This document shows, one piece after another, positions 10,600 through 18,550 of a stretch of DNA of 64,000 nt (position 1 is the first letter of the stretch; each line of letters opens with the position of its first letter). The position numbers and the translations under genes are program-made. This DNA comes from Microvirga terrestris (GTDB lineage: Bacteria > Pseudomonadota > Alphaproteobacteria > Rhizobiales > Beijerinckiaceae), in assembly GCF_015694425.1 (NCBI RefSeq), contig NZ_JADQDN010000001.1, forward strand, positions 744,001 to 808,000, in the 5' to 3' direction. The notes beneath the pieces are model-generated. The model saw nothing but the letters and a program-made list of their open reading frames with translations, did no database searches and was not told the DNA's origin.

Positions 10600-10747
10600 A
10601 GTAACGGCGGCCGCTCTCGAGCTGCGTCTTGGCGTCGAGCTGCTTCATCGGAGGCGGCTGGATATCGGCGGCCGGGGCCGTGGCGCAGGCGGCGATCGCG
10701 AGGGTCAGGCCGAGGGCGACAAGGCCGCGGGTCAGGCGGGTCAACAT
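10598..10747 (-). CDS. Small lipoprotein, 49 residues
   Basis: A short minus-strand frame from ATG at 10747 to TAA at 10598, with GGAG about 10 bases upstream of the start. The peptide begins MLTRLTRGLVALGLTLAIAA and continues CATAPAADIQ, a basic n-region, hydrophobic core and lipobox (IAAC, Cys21). The mature part would be only 29 residues, ending KTQLESGRRY. Tiny entericidin/LptM-like lipoproteins have this layout, but no family match is claimed. The lipobox, start and ribosome binding site together make it credible. Confidence 0.7.
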   Translation of the reverse strand: MLTRLTRGLVALGLTLAIAACATAPAADIQPPPMKQLDAKTQLESGRRY

Positions 10748-10870
10748 TAGGTTGGTCTCCAGAACAGGAATCGTGCGGAATGCACGTACTCTCTCAAGTC
10801 ACGTCCGAACGCGACGGAAAATAGGAAACTTTGTGTCGTATCTACGGCCAAGCTCGAGTGTGCTTTTCTC

Positions 10871-12169
10871 ATGACACCTGCTGCCCGCATCTCCGCCGCC
10901 ATCGAGGTTATGGCCGATATCGACGCCCGGCGCCGTCCGGCCACCGACGCCCTCAAGGATTGGGGTCTGTCGCACCGCTTCGCCGGGTCCAAGGACCGGG
11001 CCGCGATTGCGAGCCTCGTCTACGACGCCCTGCGCCGGAAGGCTTCCGCCGCCTGGGTCATGGGTGAGAATACCCCCCGGGCCGTGGTGCTCGGCATGCT
11101 GCGCCTGCAGCGCGGTCTTGATGTGGGTGCCATCGCGGCCCTCTGCTCCGGTGATCGCTTTGCGCCGGAGCCGCTCTCAGGGCTTGAGCGAGAGCGGCTG
11201 GACAAGGCCGATCTCTCCGGCGCTCCCCCTCATGTGGCAGGTGATTTTCCGGACTGGATCGAGCCGTCGCTCCAGAGGCTCCTCGGCGATGAACTCGTGC
11301 CTGAGATGCAGGCGCTTGCCACCCGTGCGCCGCTGGACCTGCGGGTGAACACACTTAAGGTCTCCTCCCGCGAGGAGGCGCACGATGCCCTGCCGCATCT
11401 GAACGCCGTCGAGACGCCGCTCTCGCCGCTGGGTTTGCGGATCATGCCGGGCGAGGACGGGCGCGGACCCGCCGTGCAGTCCGAGCCGGAATTCCTGAAG
11501 GGTTGGATCGAGATCCAGGACGAGGGTTCGCAGCTCGTAGCGCTGCTCTCCGGTGCCAAGCCCGGCGAGCAGGTGGTGGATCTCTGCGCGGGCGGCGGCG
11601 GAAAGACCCTCGCGCTCGCAGCCCTGATGGAAAACCACGGCCAGATCTACGCCACCGACAACGACGCCCGCCGTCTTGCGCCGATCCACGACCGGCTGAC
11701 GCGGGCGGGTGTGCGCAACGTCCAGGTTCGCACGCCGAGGGCCAAGGCCGATGCGGTGACCGATCTCGATGGGCGGATGGACTGCGTTCTCGTGGACGCG
11801 CCCTGCACGGGCGTGGGCACCTGGCGGCGCAACCCCGATGCGAAATGGCGCCTGCGGCCCGGCAGCCTGGAGGTTCGGCGCAACGAGCAGGCGACGGTGC
11901 TCGACCGGGCGGCAGGCCTTGTGAAGGCGGGCGGCCGCATCGTCTACATCACCTGCTCGATTCTTCCCGAGGAGAACGATGACGCGCTCTCAGCCTTCCT
12001 GGAGCGCCACAAGGGCTTCAGTCCAGTCTCCCATGACGACCTGGTCGGGACATCAGGGCTCGGCTTCCTCAAGAACGCCACTCGTCGGACGGCCTATGGA
12101 CTTCAGCTGACGCCGCTGCAGACCGGCACCGACGGGTTCTTCATCGCGGTTCTTCGGCGAGACTCCTAG
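10871..12169 (+). CDS. RsmB/Sun family rRNA m5C methyltransferase
   Basis: 432 residues. The C-terminal SAM-dependent domain has motif I VDLCAGGGGKTLALA, motif IV DAPCTGVGTWRRNPDAKW with the release cysteine, and motif VI ITCSILPEEN with the nucleophile cysteine, the two-Cys arrangement of RNA m5C methyltransferases. The N-terminal 120 residues are the helical NusB-like region of the RsmB family, diverged. Methylation of 16S C967 is the expected role; the orthology is inferred, so no symbol is given. ATG at 10871. Confidence 0.86.
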   Translation: MTPAARISAAIEVMADIDARRRPATDALKDWGLSHRFAGSKDRAAIASLVYDALRRKASAAWVMGENTPRAVVLGMLRLQRGLDVGAIAALCSGDRFAPEPLSGLERERLDKADLSGAPPHVAGDFPDWIEPSLQRLLGDELVPEMQALATRAPLDLRVNTLKVSSREEAHDALPHLNAVETPLSPLGLRIMPGEDGRGPAVQSEPEFLKGWIEIQDEGSQLVALLSGAKPGEQVVDLCAGGGGKTLALAALMENHGQIYATDNDARRLAPIHDRLTRAGVRNVQVRTPRAKADAVTDLDGRMDCVLVDAPCTGVGTWRRNPDAKWRLRPGSLEVRRNEQATVLDRAAGLVKAGGRIVYITCSILPEENDDALSAFLERHKGFSPVSHDDLVGTSGLGFLKNATRRTAYGLQLTPLQTGTDGFFIAVLRRDS

Positions 12170-12408
12170 CCCAGAGCTAGCTCTCTTGAATTAATCCCGA
12201 AGGAGTGATGCAGCTAGATAACGACAGTATTCATGTCAATCATGCTGTCCTATGAGAAGCAAATCTGCTGCACGAGCGTATTTACCTAAGAGTATTTCAT
12301 GCTTTCGCCTATAATAAACATTAATAGATATTGATGCGCTTCCAGATGCATCTAAGCTTCCTGCGATAGAACACTTGAAAGCGGGGGCGACTGCCAGGGA
12401 GGACAGCA

Positions 12409-13632
12409 ATGGCGGTACGCATAGGCACAAATCGCGGCGATGCACTGCGCGGGACGAGGGCGAGCGACACACTCACGGGTCTCGGAGGGGACGACACCAT
12501 CGTCGGCGGACGGGGGCACGATATTCTCAACGGTGGGCTGGGCGACGACCTTCTTCGTGGTGGACCCGGGCGTGACCGTCTCATCGGCGGGCTTGGTGAG
12601 GACTGGGCCGACTATCGGGATGCGGCGACTGCCGTGACCGTGAGCCTCAGCAGCCCAGCTCGGAATACGGGCGAGGCCGCTGGAGACCGATACTCCTCCA
12701 TCGAGCGTTTGCGAGGCGGCCGTTTCGACGACAATCTCACCGGCAACTCCCGGGACAACGTTCTTGAGGGCGTAGCCGGTGCGGACATTCTCAACGGAGG
12801 TCGCGGCTTCGACTTCGCCCGCTACAAGGGAGCTCCCGTGGGTGTGACGGCCAGCCTTGCAGACCCGTCGGTGAACACGGGCCATGCGGCCGGAGATACC
12901 TATGTTGCGATCGAAGGGCTCCAGGGCAGCGACTTCGCCGACACATTGATCGGTGATGCCAACAGAAACGTCCTTGTCGGCGGGCGAGGAGCAGATGTTC
13001 TTAACGGCGGCGACGGGTTCGATTTCGCCCGGTACGACGTGTATCACAATGGCCGCCTCGGCGTGACAGCGAACCTGGCGGATTCCACACTGAACCAGGG
13101 CCGCAATGCCGCCGGCGATAGCTATGTCTCCATTGAAGGGCTTGTCGGCACCCGCTTCGCGGACCGCCTCACAGGCGACGACGCAGCGAACAACCTGCAG
13201 GGGCAGGCCGGAAACGACAGGCTCAGCGGTGGATCCGGCAACGACACGATCATCGGGGGCTCCGGGAACGACCGCCTGAATGGCGGCGAGGGCAACGATC
13301 GGCTCAACGGAGAGGCGGGGCGGGACATTTTCATCTTCGATACTGCCCTGAATGCGGCGGAGAACGTCGACACCATCCGCAAATTTTCGATCAAGAACGA
13401 CACCATCCGCCTCGATGACGCGATCTTCACCGGTCTGACGGCAGGGACGCTCGCCGCTTCCGCTTTCTACAGAGGGGCGGCGGCTCACGACACCAGTGAC
13501 AGGATCATCCACAACCGGTCGACGGGAGCCGTGTATTTCGATCCTGACGGAACGGGAGACCAGGCGCAGATTCAGTTTGCACAGGTCGATCCCCGGCTGA
13601 ACCTGAAGAACCTGGATTTCTTCGTGTTCTAG
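12409..13632 (+). CDS. RTX calcium-binding protein 1 (type I secretion type)
   Basis: 407 residues made largely of RTX nonapeptides (GGxGxDxLx): GLGGDDTIVGGRGHDILNGG near the start and GQAGNDRLSGGSGNDTIIGG near residue 270. Three longer repeat units with YxSIEGLxGxxFxDxLTGD lie between. The C-terminal 110 residues (FIFDTALNAAENVDTI, DRIIHNRSTGAVYFDPDG, ending FFVF) recur in the RTX proteins at 34840 and 42061 and probably hold the uncleaved T1SS signal. There is no Sec signal peptide. The 240 bp upstream is AT-rich and has a perfect TATAAT at 12310 but no well-placed -35. No HlyB/D genes are nearby. Confidence 0.88.
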   Translation: MAVRIGTNRGDALRGTRASDTLTGLGGDDTIVGGRGHDILNGGLGDDLLRGGPGRDRLIGGLGEDWADYRDAATAVTVSLSSPARNTGEAAGDRYSSIERLRGGRFDDNLTGNSRDNVLEGVAGADILNGGRGFDFARYKGAPVGVTASLADPSVNTGHAAGDTYVAIEGLQGSDFADTLIGDANRNVLVGGRGADVLNGGDGFDFARYDVYHNGRLGVTANLADSTLNQGRNAAGDSYVSIEGLVGTRFADRLTGDDAANNLQGQAGNDRLSGGSGNDTIIGGSGNDRLNGGEGNDRLNGEAGRDIFIFDTALNAAENVDTIRKFSIKNDTIRLDDAIFTGLTAGTLAASAFYRGAAAHDTSDRIIHNRSTGAVYFDPDGTGDQAQIQFAQVDPRLNLKNLDFFVF

Positions 13633-13659
13633 AACTTAGGCCCGCCCCAAATGTGATCC

Positions 13660-13694
13660 AAACCCCTCGACCGGATTGTCCGGTTGAGGGGTTT
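13660..13694 (+). terminator. Strong hairpin terminator between RTX gene 1 and guaA
   Basis: A 16-bp stem (one G-U pair): AAACCCCTCGACCGGA pairs with TCCGGTTGAGGGGTTT across a 3-base loop. No long T-run follows, but the outer arm ends in three T. Placed 28 bp after the RTX stop. Confidence 0.7.
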
Positions 13695-13812
13695 GTGCAT
13701 TCTGAATCGGTCGGGCCGTTGGAAGGGACTCAAAAGGCATGACATCCGGGGCGATATGGGGGTAAAGCACGGGGGCTTTCCGCTCCTTCCCTCCGGGCCT
13801 ACGCGAGAGACC

Positions 13813-15369
13813 ATGACCCAGAACCACGACAAGATCCTCATCATCGATTTCGGCTCCCAGGTGACGCAGCTCATCGCCCGGCGCGTGCGCGAGGATGGGG
13901 TCTATTCGGAAGTGGTGCCGTTCCAGAAGGCCGCGGAAGCGATCCGGACCATGAAGCCCAAGGGCGTGATCCTGTCGGGCGGGCCGGAATCGGTGACGAC
14001 GGATGCATCCCCGCGGGCTCCCAAGGAGGTCTTCGAGGCCGGCCTTCCGGTCTTCGGCATCTGCTACGGCCAGCAAACCATGGCGGCGCAGCTCGGCGGC
14101 GAGGTCGAGGGCGGTCACCATTCCGAGTTCGGCCGGGCCGAGATCGAGATCCTCACCGAGAGCCCGATCTTCCAGGGCGTCTGGAAGGTGGGCCAGAAAT
14201 ATCCCGTCTGGATGAGCCACGGCGACCGGGTCACCAAGCTGCCCGAGGGTTTCGAGGTCCTGGCGGCGTCCGAGAACGCTCCCTTCGCGGTGGTGGCCGA
14301 CGAGGAGCACAAGTTCTACGGCGTGCAGTTCCACCCGGAGGTGGTGCACACTCCCCAGGGCGCGCAGCTCATCCGCAACTTCGTGCGCGACATCGCTGGC
14401 TGCCGGGGCGACTGGACCATGAAGGCCTTCCGCGAGGAGGCCATCGAGCGCATCCGCGCTCAGGTCGGCACGGGCCGGGTGATCTGCGGTCTCTCCGGCG
14501 GCGTCGATTCTGCCGTGGCAGCCGTGCTGATCCACGAGGCCATCGGCGACCAGCTCACCTGCGTGTTCGTCGACCACGGCCTGCTACGCGCAGCGGAAGC
14601 CGAGCAGGTGGTGACGCTGTTCCGCGACCACTACAACATCCCGCTCGTCCACGTGCAGGCGCAGGACCTGTTCATCGGGGCGCTCGAGGGCGTGTCCGAT
14701 CCGGAGGTCAAGCGCAAGACCATCGGCCGGCTCTTCATCGACGTGTTCGACGAGGAGGCCAAGAAGATCGGCGGCGCCGACTTCCTGGCGCAGGGCACGC
14801 TTTACCCGGACGTGATCGAGAGCGTCTCCTTCACGGGCGGGCCTTCCGTCACCATCAAGAGCCACCACAATGTGGGCGGTCTCCCTGAGCGCATGAAGAT
14901 GAAGCTCGTGGAGCCCCTGCGCGAGCTGTTCAAGGATGAGGTGAGGGTGCTCGGCCGCGAGCTCGGCCTGCCCGACGCCTTCGTGGGCCGCCACCCGTTC
15001 CCAGGTCCGGGCCTCGCCATCCGCGTGCCCGGCGAGATCACGCGCGAAAAACTCGACATCCTGCGCAAGGCCGATGCGATCTATCTCGAGGAGATCCGCA
15101 ATGCCGGCCTCTACGATGTGATCTGGCAGGCCTTCGCCGTGCTCCTGCCCGTGAAGACCGTGGGCGTCATGGGCGATGCGCGCACCTACGACCACGTCTG
15201 CGCGCTGCGCGCCGTAACATCCATCGACGGCATGACGGCGGATTTCTATCCCTTCGACATGGCCTTCCTCGGCCGCGTCGCCACCCGCATCATCAACGAG
15301 GTCAAGGGCATCAACCGCGTGACCTACGACATCACGTCGAAGCCGCCTGGGACGATTGAGTGGGAGTGA
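13813..15369 (+). CDS. guaA: GMP synthase (glutamine-hydrolysing)
   Basis: 518 residues from ATG at 13813. It converts XMP to GMP using glutamine and ATP. The N-terminal class I amidotransferase domain has Cys84 in [11 protein letters not shown] and the His/Glu pair in FHPEVVHT. The ATP pyrophosphatase P-loop is [13 protein letters not shown], and the C-terminal dimerisation domain ends [10 protein letters not shown]. The final codons (GAG TGG GAG TGA) are the classic integration site for genomic islands, and a near-copy of them lies at 16986-17003, so this 3' end may be a reconstituted attL. Confidence 0.97.
   Translation: MTQNHDKILIIDFGSQVTQLIARRVREDGVYSEVVPFQKAAEAIRTMKPKGVILSGGPESVTTDASPRAPKEVFEAGLPVFGICYGQQTMAAQLGGEVEGGHHSEFGRAEIEILTESPIFQGVWKVGQKYPVWMSHGDRVTKLPEGFEVLAASENAPFAVVADEEHKFYGVQFHPEVVHTPQGAQLIRNFVRDIAGCRGDWTMKAFREEAIERIRAQVGTGRVICGLSGGVDSAVAAVLIHEAIGDQLTCVFVDHGLLRAAEAEQVVTLFRDHYNIPLVHVQAQDLFIGALEGVSDPEVKRKTIGRLFIDVFDEEAKKIGGADFLAQGTLYPDVIESVSFTGGPSVTIKSHHNVGGLPERMKMKLVEPLRELFKDEVRVLGRELGLPDAFVGRHPFPGPGLAIRVPGEITREKLDILRKADAIYLEEIRNAGLYDVIWQAFAVLLPVKTVGVMGDARTYDHVCALRAVTSIDGMTADFYPFDMAFLGRVATRIINEVKGINRVTYDITSKPPGTIEWE
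15351..15369. other. Candidate att site, guaA end (left copy)
   Basis: The last six sense codons and stop of guaA, with core GAGTGGGAGT at 15358-15367. The core is repeated exactly at 16992-17001, and 14 of the 18 bases of the wider window match. Both copies read T-(I/M)-E-W-E-stop. A duplicated guaA 3' end is what site-specific integration leaves behind. Confidence 0.6.
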
Positions 15370-15427
15370 AGGGAAATATTCCTATTAAGTCAGGAATACC
15401 TCATAGAAAAGCACAGTATTGAAGTCA

Positions 15428-15452
15428 AGCCCGCAGAATCGCGGGCTTTTTT
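15428..15452 (+). terminator. Rho-independent terminator downstream of guaA
   Basis: AGCCCGC (15428-15434) pairs with GCGGGCT (15441-15447) around AGAATC, followed directly by a six-T run. It lies 58 bp after the guaA stop. If the island model is right, this terminator came with the inserted DNA. Confidence 0.85.
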
Positions 15453-15982
15453 CATGTCTAGCAGTCACTGATCTGAAAGTGCCGGCAGCGAGTAAAACCA
15501 GGTAAAACGCGAAGGAGGCCGAGTTTTTCTTGGCAGTATTGATGGTACGGGATTCTACGCCCCCGCCAAATGTGCTTGATACCATAACGCCTAAAGTACA
15601 GCGATCATGGTATCGGAAACGCGCAAAGCCTTGCCGAGTAACGGAATCACACTCGTTTTCGCGCGTTTTCAAATCATGGTATCGCGGGTCGATCGGATTC
15701 CCCGAAAAATCAGGAATAGCGAAGCGTCTACAGATACTTGGGGCGGTTTCCGGGTTCTGACGCCGTTGACGATGTGGCCGCATCATCAATGAGCCTGTGG
15801 TTTCAAAATTGAACCGAACTTTCCGATAGGGAAAATCAATCACACGTTCGTAGTTGCCTTGATATAATATTCTGGCTCGCGCGTGCTCAGGCTTCCGCGC
15901 GAATAAGTCTGTGAATAATTCGCCTGTCATTTGATGCCAGCGCAGGTCGGCGGCACGCTAAAACTAATTTCAATTCAAAAAT
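15453..15982. other. Gene-free AT-rich stretch in the putative island remnant
   Basis: No convincing gene is seen in these 530 bp. A 181-codon minus-strand frame (15385-15930) spans it, but it has low-complexity composition, no recognisable motif, and its end runs over the guaA terminator. Four ATGGTA-type hexamers occur: ATGGTACGG near 15541, the complement of TATGGTATC near 15588, TCATGGTATCGG near 15606 and TCATGGTATCGC near 15676. Such repeats can be integrase arm sites, but here that is only a guess. Confidence 0.4.
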
Positions 15983-16813
15983 ATGAGCCAAACGAACATG
16001 TCGGGCGATCTGAAGAAGGTCACGATTGGAGCTGCAACGCTGTATCTTGGGGACTGCCTGGATGCGCTAACCTTGCTTGATAATGGCGTCGCCGACGCTT
16101 TCGTGACTGACCCGCCTTACTGCTCTGGAGGCGTAAGCGAGGCATCAAGATCGGCAGCGAAAGGCCAAGGGCTGCGATCCGAGAACATTTCAAGGTTCGG
16201 CTGGTTTGTTGGCGACAACATGGGAACCGCCGGCTTGGTCTTCCTGCTTCGCTCCATCGGATTTGCTGCGACCAAGATCATGAAGCCTACTGGCTCCATG
16301 TTGATGTTTTGCGACTGGAGAATGCTTCCGAACTTGGCGCCGGCGGTGGAGTCGAGTGGCCTCCGCTACCAGAACATGGTCGTGTGGGATAAGCAGATGA
16401 TGGGCCTTGGCACCGGCTTTCGGGCGCAGCACGAGGTCGTGATGCACTTCACAAACGGCTCGCCAGAGTACCACGACAAGGGGACATCTAACGTCATCAG
16501 GTCGAAACGTGTTTCGCATACTGACCGCGAGCACCAGACCCAGAAGCCAGGGGATCTTATGAGCGATCTCATCAAGGTAGTGGCTCCGAAGGGCGGGGTG
16601 GTTGTCGACCCATTCATGGGCTCGGGCAGCACCGGCGTGGCTGCGGTGCGACTCGGTCGTAAGTTCATCGGCATCGAACGAGACCCAGCGTACTTCGAGA
16701 TTGCCTGTCGTCGGATGGAGGAGGCGCAAAGCCAACTCGACATGTTCGGCGCTGTAGCCACAGACGCTGGAACGACCGAAGCGGCTGCCGGTCTTTTTGA
16801 GGCGGCCGCATGA
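15983..16813 (+). CDS. Orphan site-specific DNA methyltransferase, beta-type N6-adenine (or N4-cytosine)
   Basis: 276 residues. Catalytic motif IV DPPY is at 43-46 (VTDPPYCSGG) and the SAM-binding motif I follows at 209-215 (DPFMGSGSTG). This IV-before-I order defines the beta class. QKPGDLM and GIERDPAYFEIA are the usual flanking motifs. DPPY favours adenine N6, but N4-cytosine cannot be excluded. No restriction gene is adjacent, as with phage- and island-borne orphan methylases. The sequence is visibly AT-richer than guaA and lies between the two candidate att copies. A short truncated ORF overlaps its stop by 4 bp. Confidence 0.9.
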   Translation: MSQTNMSGDLKKVTIGAATLYLGDCLDALTLLDNGVADAFVTDPPYCSGGVSEASRSAAKGQGLRSENISRFGWFVGDNMGTAGLVFLLRSIGFAATKIMKPTGSMLMFCDWRMLPNLAPAVESSGLRYQNMVVWDKQMMGLGTGFRAQHEVVMHFTNGSPEYHDKGTSNVIRSKRVSHTDREHQTQKPGDLMSDLIKVVAPKGGVVVDPFMGSGSTGVAAVRLGRKFIGIERDPAYFEIACRRMEEAQSQLDMFGAVATDAGTTEAAAGLFEAAA

Positions 16814-16929
16814 GCCACCTCGACGAGATCCTGCGCGTCAGTTCCGACGACATCCTCTACCGCTTGCGCCAGGAGGTGGCTAAATCACCTCGGAATCGCG
16901 TTTTCCAGGCATGGCACTTTTCATGGTAG
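16810..16929 (+). pseudogene. Truncated ORF coupled to the methyltransferase
   Basis: ATGA overlap with the methyltransferase stop. The frame reads MSHLDEILRVSSDDILYRLR and then QEVAKSPRNR before a stop 39 codons in. The first 24 codons look like a genuine N-terminus with translational coupling. The remainder changes character near 16884, suggesting a deletion junction that fused the start of a gene to unrelated DNA. Confidence 0.45.
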
Positions 16930-16985
16930 CTTGTCCACAGCATCCCTATAAGGCACTGAGAAATATGAGTATTTTCTGGCCGGAA

Positions 16986-17003
16986 ACAATGGAGTGGGAG
17001 TAA
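16986..17003. other. Candidate att site, displaced copy of the guaA 3' end (right copy)
   Basis: ACAATGGAGTGGGAGTAA, reading in frame P-E-T-M-E-W-E-stop against P-G-T-I-E-W-E-stop in guaA. GAGTGGGAGT is exact; the differences are synonymous-like (TGA/TAA, ACG/ACA). It lies 1.6 kb after guaA and is not part of any gene, as expected for attR after insertion or for an old attB. Confidence 0.6.
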
Positions 17004-17058
17004 TACTCAATAATATGACAGGCCCAGCAATGAATGCCGGGCCTGCTACTACTGCTTT

Positions 17059-17268
17059 CTATGCGGCGTTGAGAAGTTCTGCAGGCATCCAAACGGGGCT
17101 GTTAGTAGATGCCTTCATGATCTCAATACTACGCTCACAGTCCCTGCGACTCTTGTAGCCTTCACTGCTTACCGCAATGGGTTCGCCATTTCGGGCTTCA
17201 TATGTCCAGCGCCATTCATTGCGGGTATCTTTGTACATCCAATAGGATGGGTACACACGATTTGCCAT
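17059..17268 (-). CDS. DUF1508 (YegP-like) domain protein
   Basis: 69 residues from ATG at 17268, with TTGGAGA placed 5-11 bases before it. The frame is open upstream but only this start has a ribosome binding site. A single DUF1508 unit: YWMYKDTRNEWRWTYEARNG then PIAVSSEGYKSRRDCERSIE. The domain is small and beta-rich, often in tandem in YegP; its function is unknown. It lies just outside the candidate attR and could belong to a second, older insertion. Confidence 0.78.
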   Translation of the reverse strand: MANRVYPSYWMYKDTRNEWRWTYEARNGEPIAVSSEGYKSRRDCERSIEIMKASTNSPVWMPAELLNAA

Positions 17269-17394
17269 TAAGGTTCTCCAAGGTCCTGAGTTGACCGGAG
17301 TGCAGCATCGCAATAAATACATGCTGTCCAAGCGAAGTATCCTTCGGATGCTGAGCCCCGACTACGACGGAGGACCATTTCCGTCGAAGTTCGG

Positions 17395-17428
17395 AACTAA
17401 CGCCCCGCTCTCCAGCGGGGCGTTAGTT
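17395..17428 (-). terminator. 15-bp hairpin downstream of the SSB-tail gene
   Basis: AACTAACGCCCCGCT (17395-17409) is perfectly complementary to AGCGGGGCGTTAGTT (17414-17428) around CTCC. It touches the stop codon of the minus-strand gene and would end its transcript, although the T-run is short. Confidence 0.75.
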
Positions 17429-17955
17429 TAGAATGGTATGTCCTCGTCAAGATCATCGAATCCAGAACTCACCTGATCGGATTGAGGGTTGCTTGATAGA
17501 GAAGGTGCGCTTCGGCTAGCGTGTTCTGCTCCCATTGAGCGGATGCCAGTAATAGTTAGCTGCCAACCTGCACCGCGCACAAATTCCACACGGTCGTCTC
17601 GGGATAAGTAGCCCGCTAAGGTGGCATTTCGATTTTGGCCTGCAATGGAAAGGCCATCTATCTCGATCAAATCCGCTAGTGCGGCGATCTCAAGAGGGCG
17701 CTTCTTAAGAAACAGAAGCTCTACAGCTTTATCCACAATGTCTCGGGAGCGGCTGCCTCTTGCTTGTGACTTAGCAAACGGGATGCTTGCTGAGTTAATG
17801 CCAAGGTACCTCTCTAGAGTTTCGATGAAGCCGCGGAGTTTGATCTGCTCTTCCCGTGCCTTTTCGAGAGCTTCAAGAGCACGAACCTCGGCCATCTCTT
17901 GCTTAGCAAGATCGGCTCGCGCTCGCGCTATTAGCTCTTCAGGGTTATCGACCAT
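17428..17955 (-). CDS. Unknown protein: coiled coil, HARE-HTH-like domain, SSB-type acidic C-terminal tail
   Basis: 175 residues. Residues 5-50 are charged, heptad-like helix (ELIARARADLAKQEMAEVRA and on). Residues about 70-135 resemble a HARE-HTH winged helix: RPLEIAALADLIEIDGLSI, ATLAGYLSRDDRVEFV, GAGWQLT. Residues 140-163 are a Ser/Gln/Pro linker. The end, FDDLDEDIPF, is almost the acidic tip of bacterial SSB (E. coli ends DFDDDIPF), which recruits RecO, RecQ, PriA, ExoI and others. There is no OB fold, so it is not SSB. A decoy or recruiter for SSB partners is inferred. An inverted repeat lies 44 bp upstream. Confidence 0.75.
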   Translation of the reverse strand: MVDNPEELIARARADLAKQEMAEVRALEALEKAREEQIKLRGFIETLERYLGINSASIPFAKSQARGSRSRDIVDKAVELLFLKKRPLEIAALADLIEIDGLSIAGQNRNATLAGYLSRDDRVEFVRGAGWQLTITGIRSMGAEHASRSAPSLSSNPQSDQVSSGFDDLDEDIPF

Positions 17956-17998
17956 TTGGCACCAGATAGCTGCTCCATAGTTACTAAGAATCCATACA

Positions 17999-18050
17999 AT
18001 TCACTTCACGTCAATAGTGCTGTGATGAAAAGTTATAATTTGAAGTGAAT
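17999..18050. promoter_or_regulatory. 10-bp inverted repeat upstream of the SSB-tail gene
   Basis: ATTCACTTCA (17999-18008) and TGAAGTGAAT (18041-18050) are perfect inverted copies separated by 32 AT-rich bases. They lie in the spacer between the divergent SSB-tail gene and arsC-like gene. They could be an operator pair or the ends of a small element. Confidence 0.5.
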
Positions 18051-18107
18051 AAAACCTTTGGGTGTAAAAATTAACGAAACACGCCCTGATTGGTGGGATG
18101 AGAAGCT

Positions 18108-18467
18108 ATGGAATCTAAGTCAGAAGTCACCCTCTACGGCATCAAGAACTGCGACACGATGAAGAAGGCGCGTGCCTGGCTCGATGCCAAGGGTGTGCCT
18201 TATGCTTTTCACGACTACAAGGCCGCAGGCATCGACCGCGCACGGCTTGAAGGCTGGGCGCGCAGCGTCGGCTGGGAGGCGCTGCTCAACCGCTCTGGCA
18301 CGACCTTTCGCAAGCTTCCCGATGCCGACAAAACAAGCCTCAACGAGGGCAGGGCGCTCGCGCTCATGCTCGATCAGCCCTCCATGATCAAGCGCCCCGT
18401 GATGGAACTCGGCGGCAAGCTGCTCGTCGGCTTCAAGCCAGAGCTTTACGAGGAGGCGGTCGGATAA
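18108..18467 (+). CDS. ArsC/YffB-family thioredoxin-fold protein
   Basis: 119 residues. The N-terminal YGIKNCDTMKKARAWLDAKG has the single conserved Cys of the ArsC family, followed by FHDYKAAGI, NRSGTTFRKL, and the C-terminal MIKRPVMELGGKLLVGFKPE. This pattern (NCDT-KKA) is that of YffB-like proteins rather than classical arsenate reductases, so glutathione-dependent reduction is possible but arsenate resistance is not implied. No ars genes are near. It marks the return to normal GC-rich sequence. Confidence 0.88.
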   Translation: MESKSEVTLYGIKNCDTMKKARAWLDAKGVPYAFHDYKAAGIDRARLEGWARSVGWEALLNRSGTTFRKLPDADKTSLNEGRALALMLDQPSMIKRPVMELGGKLLVGFKPELYEEAVG

Positions 18468-18550
18468 TCGCCTGAAACCGGAAGCCCAATCTGACCTACC
18501 GCCGAACGGATCCGGTGATAGAGTGAGATCGAGGAAAAGGATCCCGCTTC

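Noticed and set aside
12287-12315. A promoter for RTX gene 1 at the perfect TATAAT (12310)
   Set aside because: No acceptable -35 at 16-18 bp; TTTACC is 23 bp away. Only the -10 is noted in the gene entry.
15385-15930. A 181-codon minus-strand frame after guaA
   Set aside because: No motif; it runs through the guaA terminator hairpin, and its composition is not protein-like.
18088-18104. A third guaA-end-like sequence, GATTGGTGGGATGAGAAG
   Set aside because: It needs two single-base gaps to align with GATTGAGTGGGAGTGAAG; too degenerate to call an att site.
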